The notes under the pieces: model-generated
Seen by the model: the letters and a program-made list of their open reading frames with translations, nothing else
The model's database searches: none
What the model was told of the DNA's origin: nothing
Shown here: one piece after another, positions 52,562 through 61,775 of the stretch
Position numbering within the stretch: position 1 is the stretch's first letter
Layout: the number at the start of each line of letters is the position of its first letter
Program-made: the position numbers and the translations under genes
Assembly: GCF_049366555.1 (NCBI RefSeq)
Contig: NZ_JBMMGT010000003.1
Location: 1-64,000 of the forward strand
Source: Avibacterium volantium_A
Lineage (GTDB): Bacteria > Pseudomonadota > Gammaproteobacteria > Enterobacterales > Pasteurellaceae
Direction of reading: 5' to 3'
DNA length: 64,000 nucleotides

Positions 52562-53527
52562 ATGATTAAAAAAATTGCCGTATTAACAAGTGGTGGTGAT
52601 GCCCCAGGAATGAATGCTGCGATCCGTGGCGTGGTTCGTTCAGCCTTAGGTGAAGGCTTGGAAGTTTATGGTATCTATGATGGTTATCACGGGCTTTATC
52701 ACAATAAAATCAAACAATTAACACGTTATAGCGTATCAGATATTATTAACCGCGGCGGAACATTCCTTGGTTCAGCACGTTTCCCAGAATTTAAAAAACC
52801 AGAAGTGCGGGCGAAATGTGCGGAAATTTTACGTTCTCACGGTATTGATGCGCTCGTTGTTATCGGTGGGGACGGTTCTTATATGGGGGCAAAATTGCTT
52901 ACCGAAGAACATGGCTTCCCTTGTGTGGGTATCCCCGGCACGATTGATAACGATGTAGCAGGAACAGACTACACCATCGGCTATCAAACCGCATTAGAAA
53001 CGGCGGTAACGGCTATTGACCGTTTGCGTGATACCTCAAGTTCGCACCAACGTATTTCAATCGTGGAATTAATGGGCAGACATTGTAGCGACTTAACCAT
53101 TTCAGCGGGGATTGCAGGTGGCTGTGAATACATCGTAGCGTCTGAAGTAGAATTTGACCGCGAAGCATTAATTCAACAAATCGAACGTAGTATTTTGAGA
53201 GGTAAACGCCACGCAATCATTGCAATGACAGAGCATATTTGTGATGTGAATGAGTTAGCCAAAGAAATTGAAGCCCGTGTAAAACACGAAACTCGCGCAA
53301 CCATTTTAGGGCATATCCAACGTGGTGGTACACCTTGTGCCTTTGACCGTATTTTAGCTTCTCGTATGGGTGTTTATGCGGTAGATCTGCTTTTACAAGG
53401 CAAAGGTGGTTACTGCGTGGGCATTCAAAACGAACAACTTGTTCATCACGATATTATTGACGCAATCAATAATATGCGCCGTGAATTTAAAGCTGACTGG
53501 CTCAAAATGGCAGCTCGTTTGGATTAA
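52562..53527 (+). CDS. pfkA: 6-phosphofructokinase
   Basis: ATP-dependent phosphofructokinase of glycolysis. The 321-residue protein has LTSGGDAPGMNAAIRG at the start, VIGGDGSYMGAKLL, the catalytic PGTIDNDVAGTDYTIG segment and VELMGRHCSDL. Group I ATP-PfkA, normal length. It is followed by an intrinsic terminator. Confidence 0.97.
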   Translation: MIKKIAVLTSGGDAPGMNAAIRGVVRSALGEGLEVYGIYDGYHGLYHNKIKQLTRYSVSDIINRGGTFLGSARFPEFKKPEVRAKCAEILRSHGIDALVVIGGDGSYMGAKLLTEEHGFPCVGIPGTIDNDVAGTDYTIGYQTALETAVTAIDRLRDTSSSHQRISIVELMGRHCSDLTISAGIAGGCEYIVASEVEFDREALIQQIERSILRGKRHAIIAMTEHICDVNELAKEIEARVKHETRATILGHIQRGGTPCAFDRILASRMGVYAVDLLLQGKGGYCVGIQNEQLVHHDIIDAINNMRREFKADWLKMAARLD

Positions 53528-53550
53528 TTTTCTATTTTTTATGCTTATAA

Positions 53551-53582
53551 AAAAGAGCCAATTTTTATTGGCTCTTTTGCTT
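53551..53582 (+). terminator. Intrinsic terminator after pfkA
   Basis: AAAAGAGCCAAT/ATTGGCTCTTTT (53551-53562 and 53567-53578), 4-base T loop, lying between the convergent pfkA and ndk. The A- and T-rich arms allow use on either strand. Confidence 0.85.
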
Positions 53583-53597
53583 TAAAAAAGCACGAAA

Positions 53598-54023
53598 TTA
53601 CTCTGCTCTTGGGCAAATTTCTTCGCCAGCAAAGAAATAAGCAATTTCACGGGCTGCACTTTCTGGGCTATCAGAGCCGTGAACACAGTTTTGTGTTTTG
53701 CTTAAAGCAAATTCTTTGCGCAATGTGCCTTCATCGGCTTCTTCTGGGTTGGTTTTGCCCATTAAAGTGCGGTAGTTTTTTATCGCATTTTCTTTTTCTA
53801 GCACAGAAACCACCACTGGCGCGGAAGTCATATATTTCACCAAATCATCAAAAAATGGCTTTCCTTGATGTTCTGCGTAAAACCCTTGTGCTTGCTCTTG
53901 AGTTAAATGCACCATTTTCATCGCGATGATGCGAAACCCTTCACTTTCTAAGCGGTTGAGAATTTTGCCAATTAAATTACGCTCTACCGCATCAGGTTTA
54001 ATAATGGATAATGTCCGTTCCAC
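53598..54023 (-). CDS. ndk: Nucleoside diphosphate kinase
   Basis: Balances nucleoside triphosphate pools by phosphate transfer through a histidine. The 141-residue protein begins ERTLSIIKPDAVERN and contains the active-site segment QNCVHGSDSPESAAREI with His near 115. It lies 9 bp after pepB on the same strand, so co-transcription is likely, as in Haemophilus-type genomes. Confidence 0.97.
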   Translation of the reverse strand: MERTLSIIKPDAVERNLIGKILNRLESEGFRIIAMKMVHLTQEQAQGFYAEHQGKPFFDDLVKYMTSAPVVVSVLEKENAIKNYRTLMGKTNPEEADEGTLRKEFALSKTQNCVHGSDSPESAAREIAYFFAGEEICPRAE

Positions 54024-54032
54024 GCGTTCCTC

Positions 54033-55340
54033 CTATGAATTTGCTTGGTTGAGTAAAAGATGCGCCAAGGTCTGCACGCCAATGCCTGTTGCGCCTGTTG
54101 CCCATAAATCACTGGCTGATTTGCGATAAGTCGCAGAGCAATCAATATGCAGCCAATGGTGTTGGTAATTTTTCACGAAGTAAGATAAGAATGCTGTTGC
54201 CGTACTTGCGCCAGCACCCACTGGCACTGTGCCGATATTGGCGATTTGGGCAAATTGAGAGCTGATCTGCGCGCGGTGAAATTCTTCAAATGGAAGACGC
54301 CAGAAAGGCTCGTTAGCCGTTTGTGCAGCGTTAAACAAGCTTGCAACGAGTTCGTTATCCATTGAAAGGACGCTGTGATAATCATTGCCCACCGCCATTT
54401 TTGCCGCGCCCGTTAAGGTGGCGCAATCAATAATAAATTGTGGATTTTGCTTATCCGCTTCAATTAAGCCATCAGCTAGCACTAAACGCCCTTCTGCGTC
54501 TGTATTCAACACTTCAGCAGTTACGCCATTGCGATAAGTGATAATATCGCCCAACTTCATAGCTTCGGCGCTTACCATATTTTCTGCGCAGCAAAGATAA
54601 AGCTTCACGCGCTGGTTTAAACCGCCTGCAATAGCCATACCTAATGCACCGGTAACTAAGGCTGCGCCGCCCATATCGGTGCGCATTGTGGACATTGAAT
54701 CACTTGGCTTTAAGCTATAACCACCACTGTCAAAGGTAATTCCCTTGCCCACTAAACAAGCTAAAACAGGGGCGTTTGGATCTTGGCTTGGATTGAAATC
54801 TAATTGCAACATTGCTGGCTTATGGTTGGAGGCTTTGCCCACATTCCAAATGCCTTGATAATTTTTTTCTAATAAGGCTTCGCCAGAAATAATCTCAAAA
54901 TTCACCGCACTTTCATTGGCGTATTCCGCTGCAAGCTCTGCAATAAATTGCGCCGCGCGTTCAGCTAATTTTTGTGGTGTGATAACATCGGAAGGTAAAT
55001 TAATGATTTCTCTAACAAAATCACCACACTGAATACGGGCAAATAGCTCTGCTTGCGGTTCGTCATCTAAATGAGGAAACTCAATGGCATAATCCTGTTT
55101 TGCAGAATAAAAACCTTGATAAAACGCCCAACAGTTTTCTAAATCCCAATTGTCGCCCACTAATTCCACCTCTTTAATGCCTTGATTACGCAATTTGCGC
55201 GCGGCTTTTTGAATTAAAGTGCGGTTGGAATTTGTGGAATTTTGTTTAAGGTGAACCGTGCCTTCGTCATTTGCAAAACTCAATAATGCATTTTCGCCCC
55301 AAACTGGGCTGGCAGGTTGTGTTGAAAGGTGAATTAACAT
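54033..55340 (-). CDS. pepB: Peptidase B (M17 leucyl aminopeptidase family)
   Basis: Manganese/zinc aminopeptidase that degrades small peptides in the cytosol. The 435-residue protein has the metal and substrate motifs GKGITFDSGGYSLKPSD and the signature NTDAEGRLVLADGL. Its shorter length and N-terminal domain fit PepB rather than PepA. It is upstream of ndk. Confidence 0.93.
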   Translation of the reverse strand: MLIHLSTQPASPVWGENALLSFANDEGTVHLKQNSTNSNRTLIQKAARKLRNQGIKEVELVGDNWDLENCWAFYQGFYSAKQDYAIEFPHLDDEPQAELFARIQCGDFVREIINLPSDVITPQKLAERAAQFIAELAAEYANESAVNFEIISGEALLEKNYQGIWNVGKASNHKPAMLQLDFNPSQDPNAPVLACLVGKGITFDSGGYSLKPSDSMSTMRTDMGGAALVTGALGMAIAGGLNQRVKLYLCCAENMVSAEAMKLGDIITYRNGVTAEVLNTDAEGRLVLADGLIEADKQNPQFIIDCATLTGAAKMAVGNDYHSVLSMDNELVASLFNAAQTANEPFWRLPFEEFHRAQISSQFAQIANIGTVPVGAGASTATAFLSYFVKNYQHHWLHIDCSATYRKSASDLWATGATGIGVQTLAHLLLNQANS

Positions 55341-55454
55341 AATGCTCTTCCTTATTTAGATTAGGTTTCGTTATCCTAATACAAGAGTGAGAAAAATCAA
55401 AATGTTAAATCTCCCCTAGCCCATTTTTTCGGCTAAGGGAAAGGTTAGTAAAAC

Positions 55455-56663
55455 TTAACCAATCGGTTTCGTTTTATAGAATGAGATCATTGCAATTGGC
55501 GCAATCACGGTGAACCAAATTGACCATTGCAACGGCATACCTAAATACACGCAGAGTACGCCAAGGAAAGTCGCTGCGATAGCAAGCACAAAACCGATCA
55601 CGCTGTAATTGGTGTCTTTGTCTAAATACCAACGCAAGAATGCTAAAGTGATGAGATAAACCGCCGAGCAAATGCTTAACACAGTCATTGCAAATAAAGG
55701 CGAAACAGAATGTGCGTTTGAACTTGCGTGTTCCACCACTTCTGCCATTGTGCCAAATTCTTTCACGGAGTCCGCTAATAATTCTAAGTCAGAGCCTAAC
55801 GCGGTGAGCGCGATGAAAATCAATAAATGCCCATAACCATAGACTAAGGCATTATTTAACGTGCGATCGCTGTGCAAAAATTCGCCCCAAGGCATTTTGA
55901 AATAAAGCCACCAAAGAGAGAACATTAACGCTGAAATCCCTAAGCCTAATGGGAATGCTTCGGTGAGCATTGCTTCATTGCTGTGGAATAATGGTGTGAT
56001 GGCGTTAGTTGCGCCTAAAATCCCTTCGCCCAAAACGATAATCACTAATAAGCCGTAACGCTCTGAAATGTGATGTGGGTGCCAAGGGGTTTTGTTGGCG
56101 CTTTCCGCCCAGGCCGGCACAGAAAGCTCAAGCAAGGCTAAGAATGGGAATAAGGTGTTGAATAAATAAGGGAATTTTAATGCCACAATAGTCCAACAAA
56201 TTTGTGCGAAAATAATTCCGAAGGCATAACGTAAGCAGGTGGTGCGGCGCTCTGGATCACCTTTTGCAGCACGAAACCATTGATATGCCATCGCCACACG
56301 CATTACGATGTAGCCGATCAAAATCATCACATAATCGTTGTGCTCAAATACATTATTAATGCCGATAGCTAAAATAATCGCACCGAACATTTGCACCATT
56401 GTTACGATGCGATAGGTAAAATCATCATTGTCATAAGCAGAAGCAAACCAAGTAAAGTTCATCCACGCCCACCACACACAGAAAAATGAAGTGGCAAAAT
56501 GGATTAAGCCTTCACTGAAATGATGAGCCGCAAGGGCGTGATGCAAGCCACTTGCAGTCGCCGCAATGGCGATCACAAAAACTAAATCAAAATAAAGCTC
56601 TAATGTGGTGGCAACACGATGGACTTCGTGATGATCACGGGCTTTCATTAATTTATGAATCAT
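55455..56663 (-). CDS. Low temperature requirement A (LtrA)-like membrane protein
   Basis: A 402-residue protein with about ten to eleven membrane segments. It starts with EVHRVATTLELYFDLVFVIAIA, contains WWAWMNFTWFASAYDNDD and ERYGLLVIIVLGEGILG, all typical of the bacterial LtrA family. The family is named after a Listeria locus; its biochemical role is not established. It follows the DUF924 gene by 13 bp, so the pair is probably one transcript. Confidence 0.88.
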   Translation of the reverse strand: MIHKLMKARDHHEVHRVATTLELYFDLVFVIAIAATASGLHHALAAHHFSEGLIHFATSFFCVWWAWMNFTWFASAYDNDDFTYRIVTMVQMFGAIILAIGINNVFEHNDYVMILIGYIVMRVAMAYQWFRAAKGDPERRTTCLRYAFGIIFAQICWTIVALKFPYLFNTLFPFLALLELSVPAWAESANKTPWHPHHISERYGLLVIIVLGEGILGATNAITPLFHSNEAMLTEAFPLGLGISALMFSLWWLYFKMPWGEFLHSDRTLNNALVYGYGHLLIFIALTALGSDLELLADSVKEFGTMAEVVEHASSNAHSVSPLFAMTVLSICSAVYLITLAFLRWYLDKDTNYSVIGFVLAIAATFLGVLCVYLGMPLQWSIWFTVIAPIAMISFYKTKPIG

Positions 56664-56676
56664 TCAATACTCCGAA

Positions 56677-57225
56677 TTAAAAAGAAGAATTAGGCTGGTT
56701 TAAAAATTCGATTTCTTCCGCGGTTGATGTGCGATTTAAAATTGCATTACGATGCGGATAACGATTAAATTTATCAATAATCGCTTTATGGCGCAGTTCA
56801 AAATCTAAGGTGTAATCATCATTGAGTGCGGTAAATAATTCCACCGCTTGCTGATGAATCAGCGCTGATTCACTGTGCATATAAGGCATAATCATAAATT
56901 TACGCCATAAGGTCGGCAGGTTCGCAAAATCAGGCTGTTTAATGGCTTCTTGAGCCAACACTAATGCCATTGAATCCTGCGCAAAGGCTGCTGGGGTGCT
57001 GCGATATAAATTACGCGAGAATTGATCTAACACGATGATTTCCGCCAAGCGTCCTTCAATAGTTTCACGCCAGTTGGCGCATTCACCTTGTGCGGCCGCT
57101 TTTAAAGTGCGGTCAAATTTTTCGCGAATTTTGTCATCAAATTCATCGCTTTTCACAAACCAAAACGGCTGATTCTCTTCGCTAAACCAAAAATCTAGCA
57201 CCGCTTGTGGCGAGGCAATACTCAT
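56677..57225 (-). CDS. DUF924 family protein
   Basis: A 182-residue soluble protein with the DUF924 features: VLDFWFSEENQPFWFVKSD near the start, IIVLDQFSRNLYRSTPAAFAQD in the middle and FNRYPHRNAILNR near the end. Members are all-helical, TPR-like and of unknown function. I chose MSIASPQ at 57225, seven bases after AAGGA; the ATG at 57231 is too close to that site. Confidence 0.88.
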   Translation of the reverse strand: MSIASPQAVLDFWFSEENQPFWFVKSDEFDDKIREKFDRTLKAAAQGECANWRETIEGRLAEIIVLDQFSRNLYRSTPAAFAQDSMALVLAQEAIKQPDFANLPTLWRKFMIMPYMHSESALIHQQAVELFTALNDDYTLDFELRHKAIIDKFNRYPHRNAILNRTSTAEEIEFLNQPNSSF

Positions 57226-57401
57226 AAACATTTCCTTAGTTGAAGATAAAAAATGAAGTGAATTTCACGGCGGCGGATTTTACCACAACTTATTAAATTT
57301 TGCCCATTAGGCTAAATTTCTAGAAAAAACTTGGTGAATGCGGGTGAAAAGAGTATAATTCGCCCGTTTTTTGACTTATTTTATTAACATTAGAGGAATT
57401 A

Positions 57402-57620
57402 ATGGCTAAAGAAGATTGCATTGAAATGCAAGGCACGATTTTAGAAACCTTGCCAAACACGATGTTCCGTGTGGAATTGGAAAATGGACACGTTGTAACC
57501 GCACATATTTCAGGGAAAATGCGTAAAAACTATATTCGTATTTTAACTGGCGATAAAGTAACCGTGGAAATGACCCCTTACGATTTAAGTAAAGGACGCA
57601 TTATTTTCCGCAGCCGTTAA
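57402..57620 (+). CDS. infA: Translation initiation factor IF-1
   Basis: The 72-residue S1-like OB-fold protein ([18 protein letters not shown], ending GRIIFRSR) binds the ribosomal A site at initiation. Length and sequence are standard. It is monocistronic between the divergent DUF924 gene and arcB. Confidence 0.98.
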
Positions 57621-57752
57621 TTATCGCATCATTTTTCTTCTTACCTATTCAAATTTTGCCCTAGCGCTGTCTAGGGCAAATTTTTATCTCTTTTTTTATG
57701 CGTTGTTGTTATCATAATGCCATTGTCTATTTGGCTAAATCAAGGGAATAAA

Positions 57753-59624
57753 ATGCGAAACATCAAACACTTCGCACAACGTTATGTGGATTGGGTAATC
57801 CGCCTTGGACGCGTGCGATTTTCTATACTTGGCGTCTTAGCTCTGGCGGTGCTGGCTTTATGCACACAGGTGTTATTCAGCCTGTGTGTGGTGGAAACGG
57901 TTTATTGGACGGACGTGGTGCGTTCCGTGGTGTTTGGCTTAATTTCCGCACCTTTTGTGATCTATTTCTTCACCCTTTTGGTGGAAAAACTGGAAAAATC
58001 TCGCCTTGAATTAGCCAAATTAGTGGAAAATTTACGCCGTGAAGTCTCAGAAAGAATGGTGGCAGAAAAAAAACTTTCTGTGGCGTTAAATGATTTAGAG
58101 CAAAACAGCCGTAACAAAACCGCCTTGATGACCACCATTAGCCACGAATTACGCACACCGCTGAACGGTATTATTGGCTTAAGCCGCATTTTATTAGACG
58201 GCAATTTAAGCGCCGAACAGCAAAATTATTTGAAAACCATCAATATGAGTGCGGTGTCTTTAGGGCATATTTTTAGCGATATTATTGATTTGGAAAAAAT
58301 TGATGCGCACAAAATTGAGTTAAACCGCAAAGAAACAGATTTTTATGCCTTTCTTAATGATATTGCCAATTTTGCTACCTTAATGGCGGAGCAAAATCAG
58401 CTCAAATTTGAACTAGAATACGAACCCGATTTACCGCAATGGCTGATGCTAGATAGCGCCAGATTAAGCCAAATTTTATGGAACTTAATTAATAATGCGG
58501 TGAAATTCACCCCAAAAGGCGTGATCAAACTGAAAGTTAGCCGAACTGGCGAACAGCAATTTGCCTTCGCCATTTCCGATACGGGTATTGGCATTGCTGA
58601 AAGCGAATTGGCCAATATTTTTGCGATGTATTACCGCGTGCAATCCAATCAATATCAGCACGCCGGCAGTGGCATTGGCTTAGCAGTTTCCAAAACCATT
58701 GCCAATTTAATGGGCGGTGATCTCAGCGTGCAAAGTGCGGTGAAAAAAGGCTCCGTTTTTACCTTAACCATTCAAGCCGAATCGGTCAGCAAGCCGTTAG
58801 CCTATCATCAACATTTGCCAAACCAACTGCGTATTTTGCTGATTGAAGATATTGAAGTGAATGTGATCGTGGCGAAATCTGTTTTGGAAAAATTAGGTTA
58901 TGAAGTAGATGTAGTAATGACAGGACAACAAGCCATCGAAGAATTTGAACAAAATAGCTATGACTTGCTGCTCATTGACATTCAGCTGCCTGATATGTCT
59001 GGCTTTCAAATCGCCCAGTATTTACGCCAAAAATACGAAAATGATGAATATGATTATCTGCCGCCACTCATTGCGCTCACTGCCAATGTAATGCACGATA
59101 AGCAAGAGTATTTACAGCAAGGAATGGACGATATTCTGCGCAAACCTCTTTCTTTAGAGGCGCTGACGCAATGTCTTTATCAGTATTTTGCTGATGAGAT
59201 TGCGTTGCCACTGGGCGAAAGTTCTTCCAAAGCAATGAGAGAAACGACAATAGAGCAAGATGAAGCACTGGATTTCGCCACACTCAATGAATTTGTCGCT
59301 TTATTGGGCGTAAAAACAGTAAAAAATAACACCGCACTTTTCCAACAGCTAATGCCTGATTATATGGCTGAATTAATGACGGCTTACCAAATTTATCAAA
59401 CTCAACCTGCACATAAAGCTGAAGTCGGCAACATCGCCCATAAAATCAAAGGTGCGGCAGGTTCAGTGGGCTTAAAACGTATCCAACAAATCGCCGAACA
59501 AGCCCAGCATAGTGAAAACCCAAATTGGGAAAGTGAAATCCCCCATTATTTGGAACAACTATCGCAAAATTGGCAGAAAGATTTGAACAAATTAATAAAC
59601 TGGCTAAATTCTGTTGATCATTAG
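57753..59624 (+). CDS. arcB: Anoxic redox sensor kinase ArcB (short form)
   Basis: Hybrid histidine kinase that phosphorylates ArcA in response to quinone redox state. The 623-residue protein has two membrane segments (about 24-46 and 55-75) with a very short periplasmic loop and a coiled linker. The HisKA domain carries His131 in SHELRTP; the ATPase has NLINNA, DTGIGIA and GSGIGLAV. A receiver domain has Asp409 and Lys464, and an HPt domain has His563 in AHKIKGAAG. The PAS domain of E. coli ArcB (778 residues) is absent, as I recall for H. influenzae. AAGGGA precedes the ATG at 57753. Confidence 0.94.
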   Translation: MRNIKHFAQRYVDWVIRLGRVRFSILGVLALAVLALCTQVLFSLCVVETVYWTDVVRSVVFGLISAPFVIYFFTLLVEKLEKSRLELAKLVENLRREVSERMVAEKKLSVALNDLEQNSRNKTALMTTISHELRTPLNGIIGLSRILLDGNLSAEQQNYLKTINMSAVSLGHIFSDIIDLEKIDAHKIELNRKETDFYAFLNDIANFATLMAEQNQLKFELEYEPDLPQWLMLDSARLSQILWNLINNAVKFTPKGVIKLKVSRTGEQQFAFAISDTGIGIAESELANIFAMYYRVQSNQYQHAGSGIGLAVSKTIANLMGGDLSVQSAVKKGSVFTLTIQAESVSKPLAYHQHLPNQLRILLIEDIEVNVIVAKSVLEKLGYEVDVVMTGQQAIEEFEQNSYDLLLIDIQLPDMSGFQIAQYLRQKYENDEYDYLPPLIALTANVMHDKQEYLQQGMDDILRKPLSLEALTQCLYQYFADEIALPLGESSSKAMRETTIEQDEALDFATLNEFVALLGVKTVKNNTALFQQLMPDYMAELMTAYQIYQTQPAHKAEVGNIAHKIKGAAGSVGLKRIQQIAEQAQHSENPNWESEIPHYLEQLSQNWQKDLNKLINWLNSVDH

Positions 59625-59715
59625 CAAAGTTTTTACACATTACACTAGTCACGCTTAAAGGTTTTAGCTAGAATCTGTGCAATTTTAATTCAACATCAAC
59701 AAGAGGAGAAAACCG

Positions 59716-61179
59716 ATGAATTTTCCAAATGTTGCCAAGCAGGTGATTGATAAACTGGGCGGCAAAGACAACATCAGCGCGCTTGCACATTGCGCAACGC
59801 GTTTACGCATTGTGGTGAAAGACGAAGGCAAAATTGACAAAGAAGCTATTGAAAATATTGATGGCGTAAAAGGTCAATTTGCAGTTTCTGGCCAGTATCA
59901 AATTATTTTTGGTTCAGGTACCGTAAATAAAGTACACGATGAAATGGCGAAACAGCTTAACATCGGCGATATGACCAAAAATGAAGTGGCGAAACAAGCT
60001 TCAGAAAATAACCAAGGGCTAATTATGCGCTTGGTGAAAGGCTTGGCGGATATTTTCGTGCCGATTATCCCTGCTATCGTGGCGGGCGGTTTGTTAATGG
60101 GTATCCACAGTATGCTTACCGCACAAGGTTTCTTCTGGGACGTACCACAAGCCTTGCGCGATTCTGGTCAGCCAATTACAGGTTATTCCGTAGTCGATCG
60201 TTTTAGCAATCTTTCTGATCTTGTTGATTTTATTAATACTATTGCCAACGCGCCATTCGTGTTCTTACCGGTGTTGCTTGGTTTTTCTGCTACTCGTAAA
60301 TTCGGCGGAAATCCGTTCTTAGGGGCGGCGCTGGGAATGTTACTGGTTCACCCTGCATTAGCAGACGGTTGGAACTATGCCCTTACCGCTGCGCAAGGCA
60401 AAATCACACACTGGAATGTGTTCGGTTTAGAAATCGAAAAAGTGGGCTACCAAGGCACGGTAATTCCAACGTTAATTTCGGCTTGGGTTCTAGCTACGTT
60501 AGAAAAAACGTTCCGTAAATTTGTGCCATCTTACCTCGACAACTTGATCACCCCAATGTTCTCGCTCTTTATCGCAGGTTTACTTGCGTTCACCGTGATT
60601 GGGCCAATCGGACGTGAAGCAGGGGATTTGATCACTATCGGTTTAACTTGGTTATATGACAAACTTGGCTTTATCGGTGGCGGTATTTTCGGGACATTCT
60701 ATGCACCAATTGTTATCACGGGTATGCACCAAACCTTTATCGCGGTGGAAACGCAACTGCTTTCTAATATGTCATTATCGGGCGGTACATTCATCTTCCC
60801 AATTGCAGCAATGTCAAACATCGCACAGGGTGCGGCTTGTTTAGGTGTGGCATTCGCATTGAAAGATCCAAAAGTACGCGGCTTAGCCGTTCCTTCAGGT
60901 ATTTCTGCCTTATTAGGGATCACTGAGCCTGCAATGTTCGGGGTGAACTTACGCTATCGTCAAGCTTTCTTAGCGGCAATGATCGGTTCAGGTTTATCCA
61001 GCGCCTTTATTGCATTCTTCAATGTAAAAGCGCAAGCACTTGGCGCAGCAGGGTTCTTAGGTATTCCGTCTATTAAACCAGACAGCCTTGCAATGTACAG
61101 TGTGGGTATGGTGATTTCTTTCGCCGTTGCGTTTACTCTTTCTGTTATTTTAGTAAAACGCGCACAAACTAAAGCGTAA
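59716..61179 (+). CDS. scrA: PTS glucose-superfamily EIIBC, probably sucrose-specific
   Basis: Inner-membrane sugar phosphotransferase permease. The 487 residues comprise an N-terminal EIIB domain with the phosphorylated Cys26 in ALAHCATRLR, a linker, and an EIIC domain of about ten membrane segments including GITEPAMFGVNLRYR. The EIIB segment KGQFAVSGQYQIIFGSG resembles sucrose permeases of the ScrA type more than trehalose ones. No EIIA domain, sucrose-6-phosphate hydrolase or LacI regulator is adjacent, so the sugar is inferred. It ends with a strong terminator. Confidence 0.78.
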   Translation: MNFPNVAKQVIDKLGGKDNISALAHCATRLRIVVKDEGKIDKEAIENIDGVKGQFAVSGQYQIIFGSGTVNKVHDEMAKQLNIGDMTKNEVAKQASENNQGLIMRLVKGLADIFVPIIPAIVAGGLLMGIHSMLTAQGFFWDVPQALRDSGQPITGYSVVDRFSNLSDLVDFINTIANAPFVFLPVLLGFSATRKFGGNPFLGAALGMLLVHPALADGWNYALTAAQGKITHWNVFGLEIEKVGYQGTVIPTLISAWVLATLEKTFRKFVPSYLDNLITPMFSLFIAGLLAFTVIGPIGREAGDLITIGLTWLYDKLGFIGGGIFGTFYAPIVITGMHQTFIAVETQLLSNMSLSGGTFIFPIAAMSNIAQGAACLGVAFALKDPKVRGLAVPSGISALLGITEPAMFGVNLRYRQAFLAAMIGSGLSSAFIAFFNVKAQALGAAGFLGIPSIKPDSLAMYSVGMVISFAVAFTLSVILVKRAQTKA

Positions 61180-61214
61180 TTTTTATAAAATTCGCAAAAA
61201 AGTACCGCACTTTG

Positions 61215-61268
61215 ATCTGCACCTTAAACAGGAATACAATATTCTGCGTTTAAGGTGCAGATTTTTAT
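61215..61268 (+). terminator. Intrinsic terminator after the PTS gene
   Basis: ATCTGCACCTTAAAC/GTTTAAGGTGCAGAT (61215-61229 and 61248-61262), an exact 15-bp stem with an 18-base loop, followed by TTTTATTTT. The loop is long but the stem is strong. Confidence 0.8.
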
Positions 61269-61284
61269 TTTCAGCGAGGCAAAA

Positions 61285-61686
61285 ATGAAGACGCAAATCG
61301 ATAAGCTAGCTTGGCTATACATTAAAGATAAACAATTATTAATGGCACGCTCTAAAGGCAAAGAGAAATTTTATCTCCCCGGAGGAAAAAGAGAGCAAGG
61401 CGAAAGTGATCAACAAGCCCTAATGCGCGAAATTAAAGAAGAGCTGGGCATCGACTTAATTGAAAATAGCCTGCAACGAATCGGTGCATTTTCCGCTCAA
61501 GCAGACGGAAAAAATATGGATTGCATTGTAACGCTCACCTGCTACAAAGGGGATTTCATCGGCGATTATCGCCCTGAAAGTGAAATTGCTGAATTGGCTT
61601 GGATTGGTTATCAAGACAAAGAAAAATGTTCCCTCGCCACACAAAAAGTTTTGGAATATTTAAAACAGCAAGGGATGCTGGAATAA
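61285..61686 (+). CDS. NUDIX hydrolase
   Basis: A 133-residue NUDIX pyrophosphohydrolase. The NUDIX box spans about 33-56, starting LPGGKREQGE and ending REIKEELGI, with all metal-binding glutamates present. I chose MKTQIDKLAW at 61285, preceded by GAGG; the longer frame begins inside the terminator hairpin. Similar short NUDIX proteins clean up damaged nucleotides; the substrate is unknown. Confidence 0.88.
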   Translation: MKTQIDKLAWLYIKDKQLLMARSKGKEKFYLPGGKREQGESDQQALMREIKEELGIDLIENSLQRIGAFSAQADGKNMDCIVTLTCYKGDFIGDYRPESEIAELAWIGYQDKEKCSLATQKVLEYLKQQGMLE

Positions 61687-61712
61687 ACGAACTAAATAAA
61701 TTCGCAAAAAAT

Positions 61713-61749
61713 AACCGCACTTTTAAACCATAGCATCAAAAGTGCGGTT
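61713..61749. terminator. USS dyad terminator between the NUDIX gene and ffh
   Basis: AACCGCACTTTT/AAAAGTGCGGTT (61713-61724 and 61738-61749), 13-base loop, followed by TTATTTTT. Two facing uptake sequences form a terminator for the convergent genes. Confidence 0.8.
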
Positions 61750-61775
61750 TTATTTTTACCGTTTTTTATGATTAA

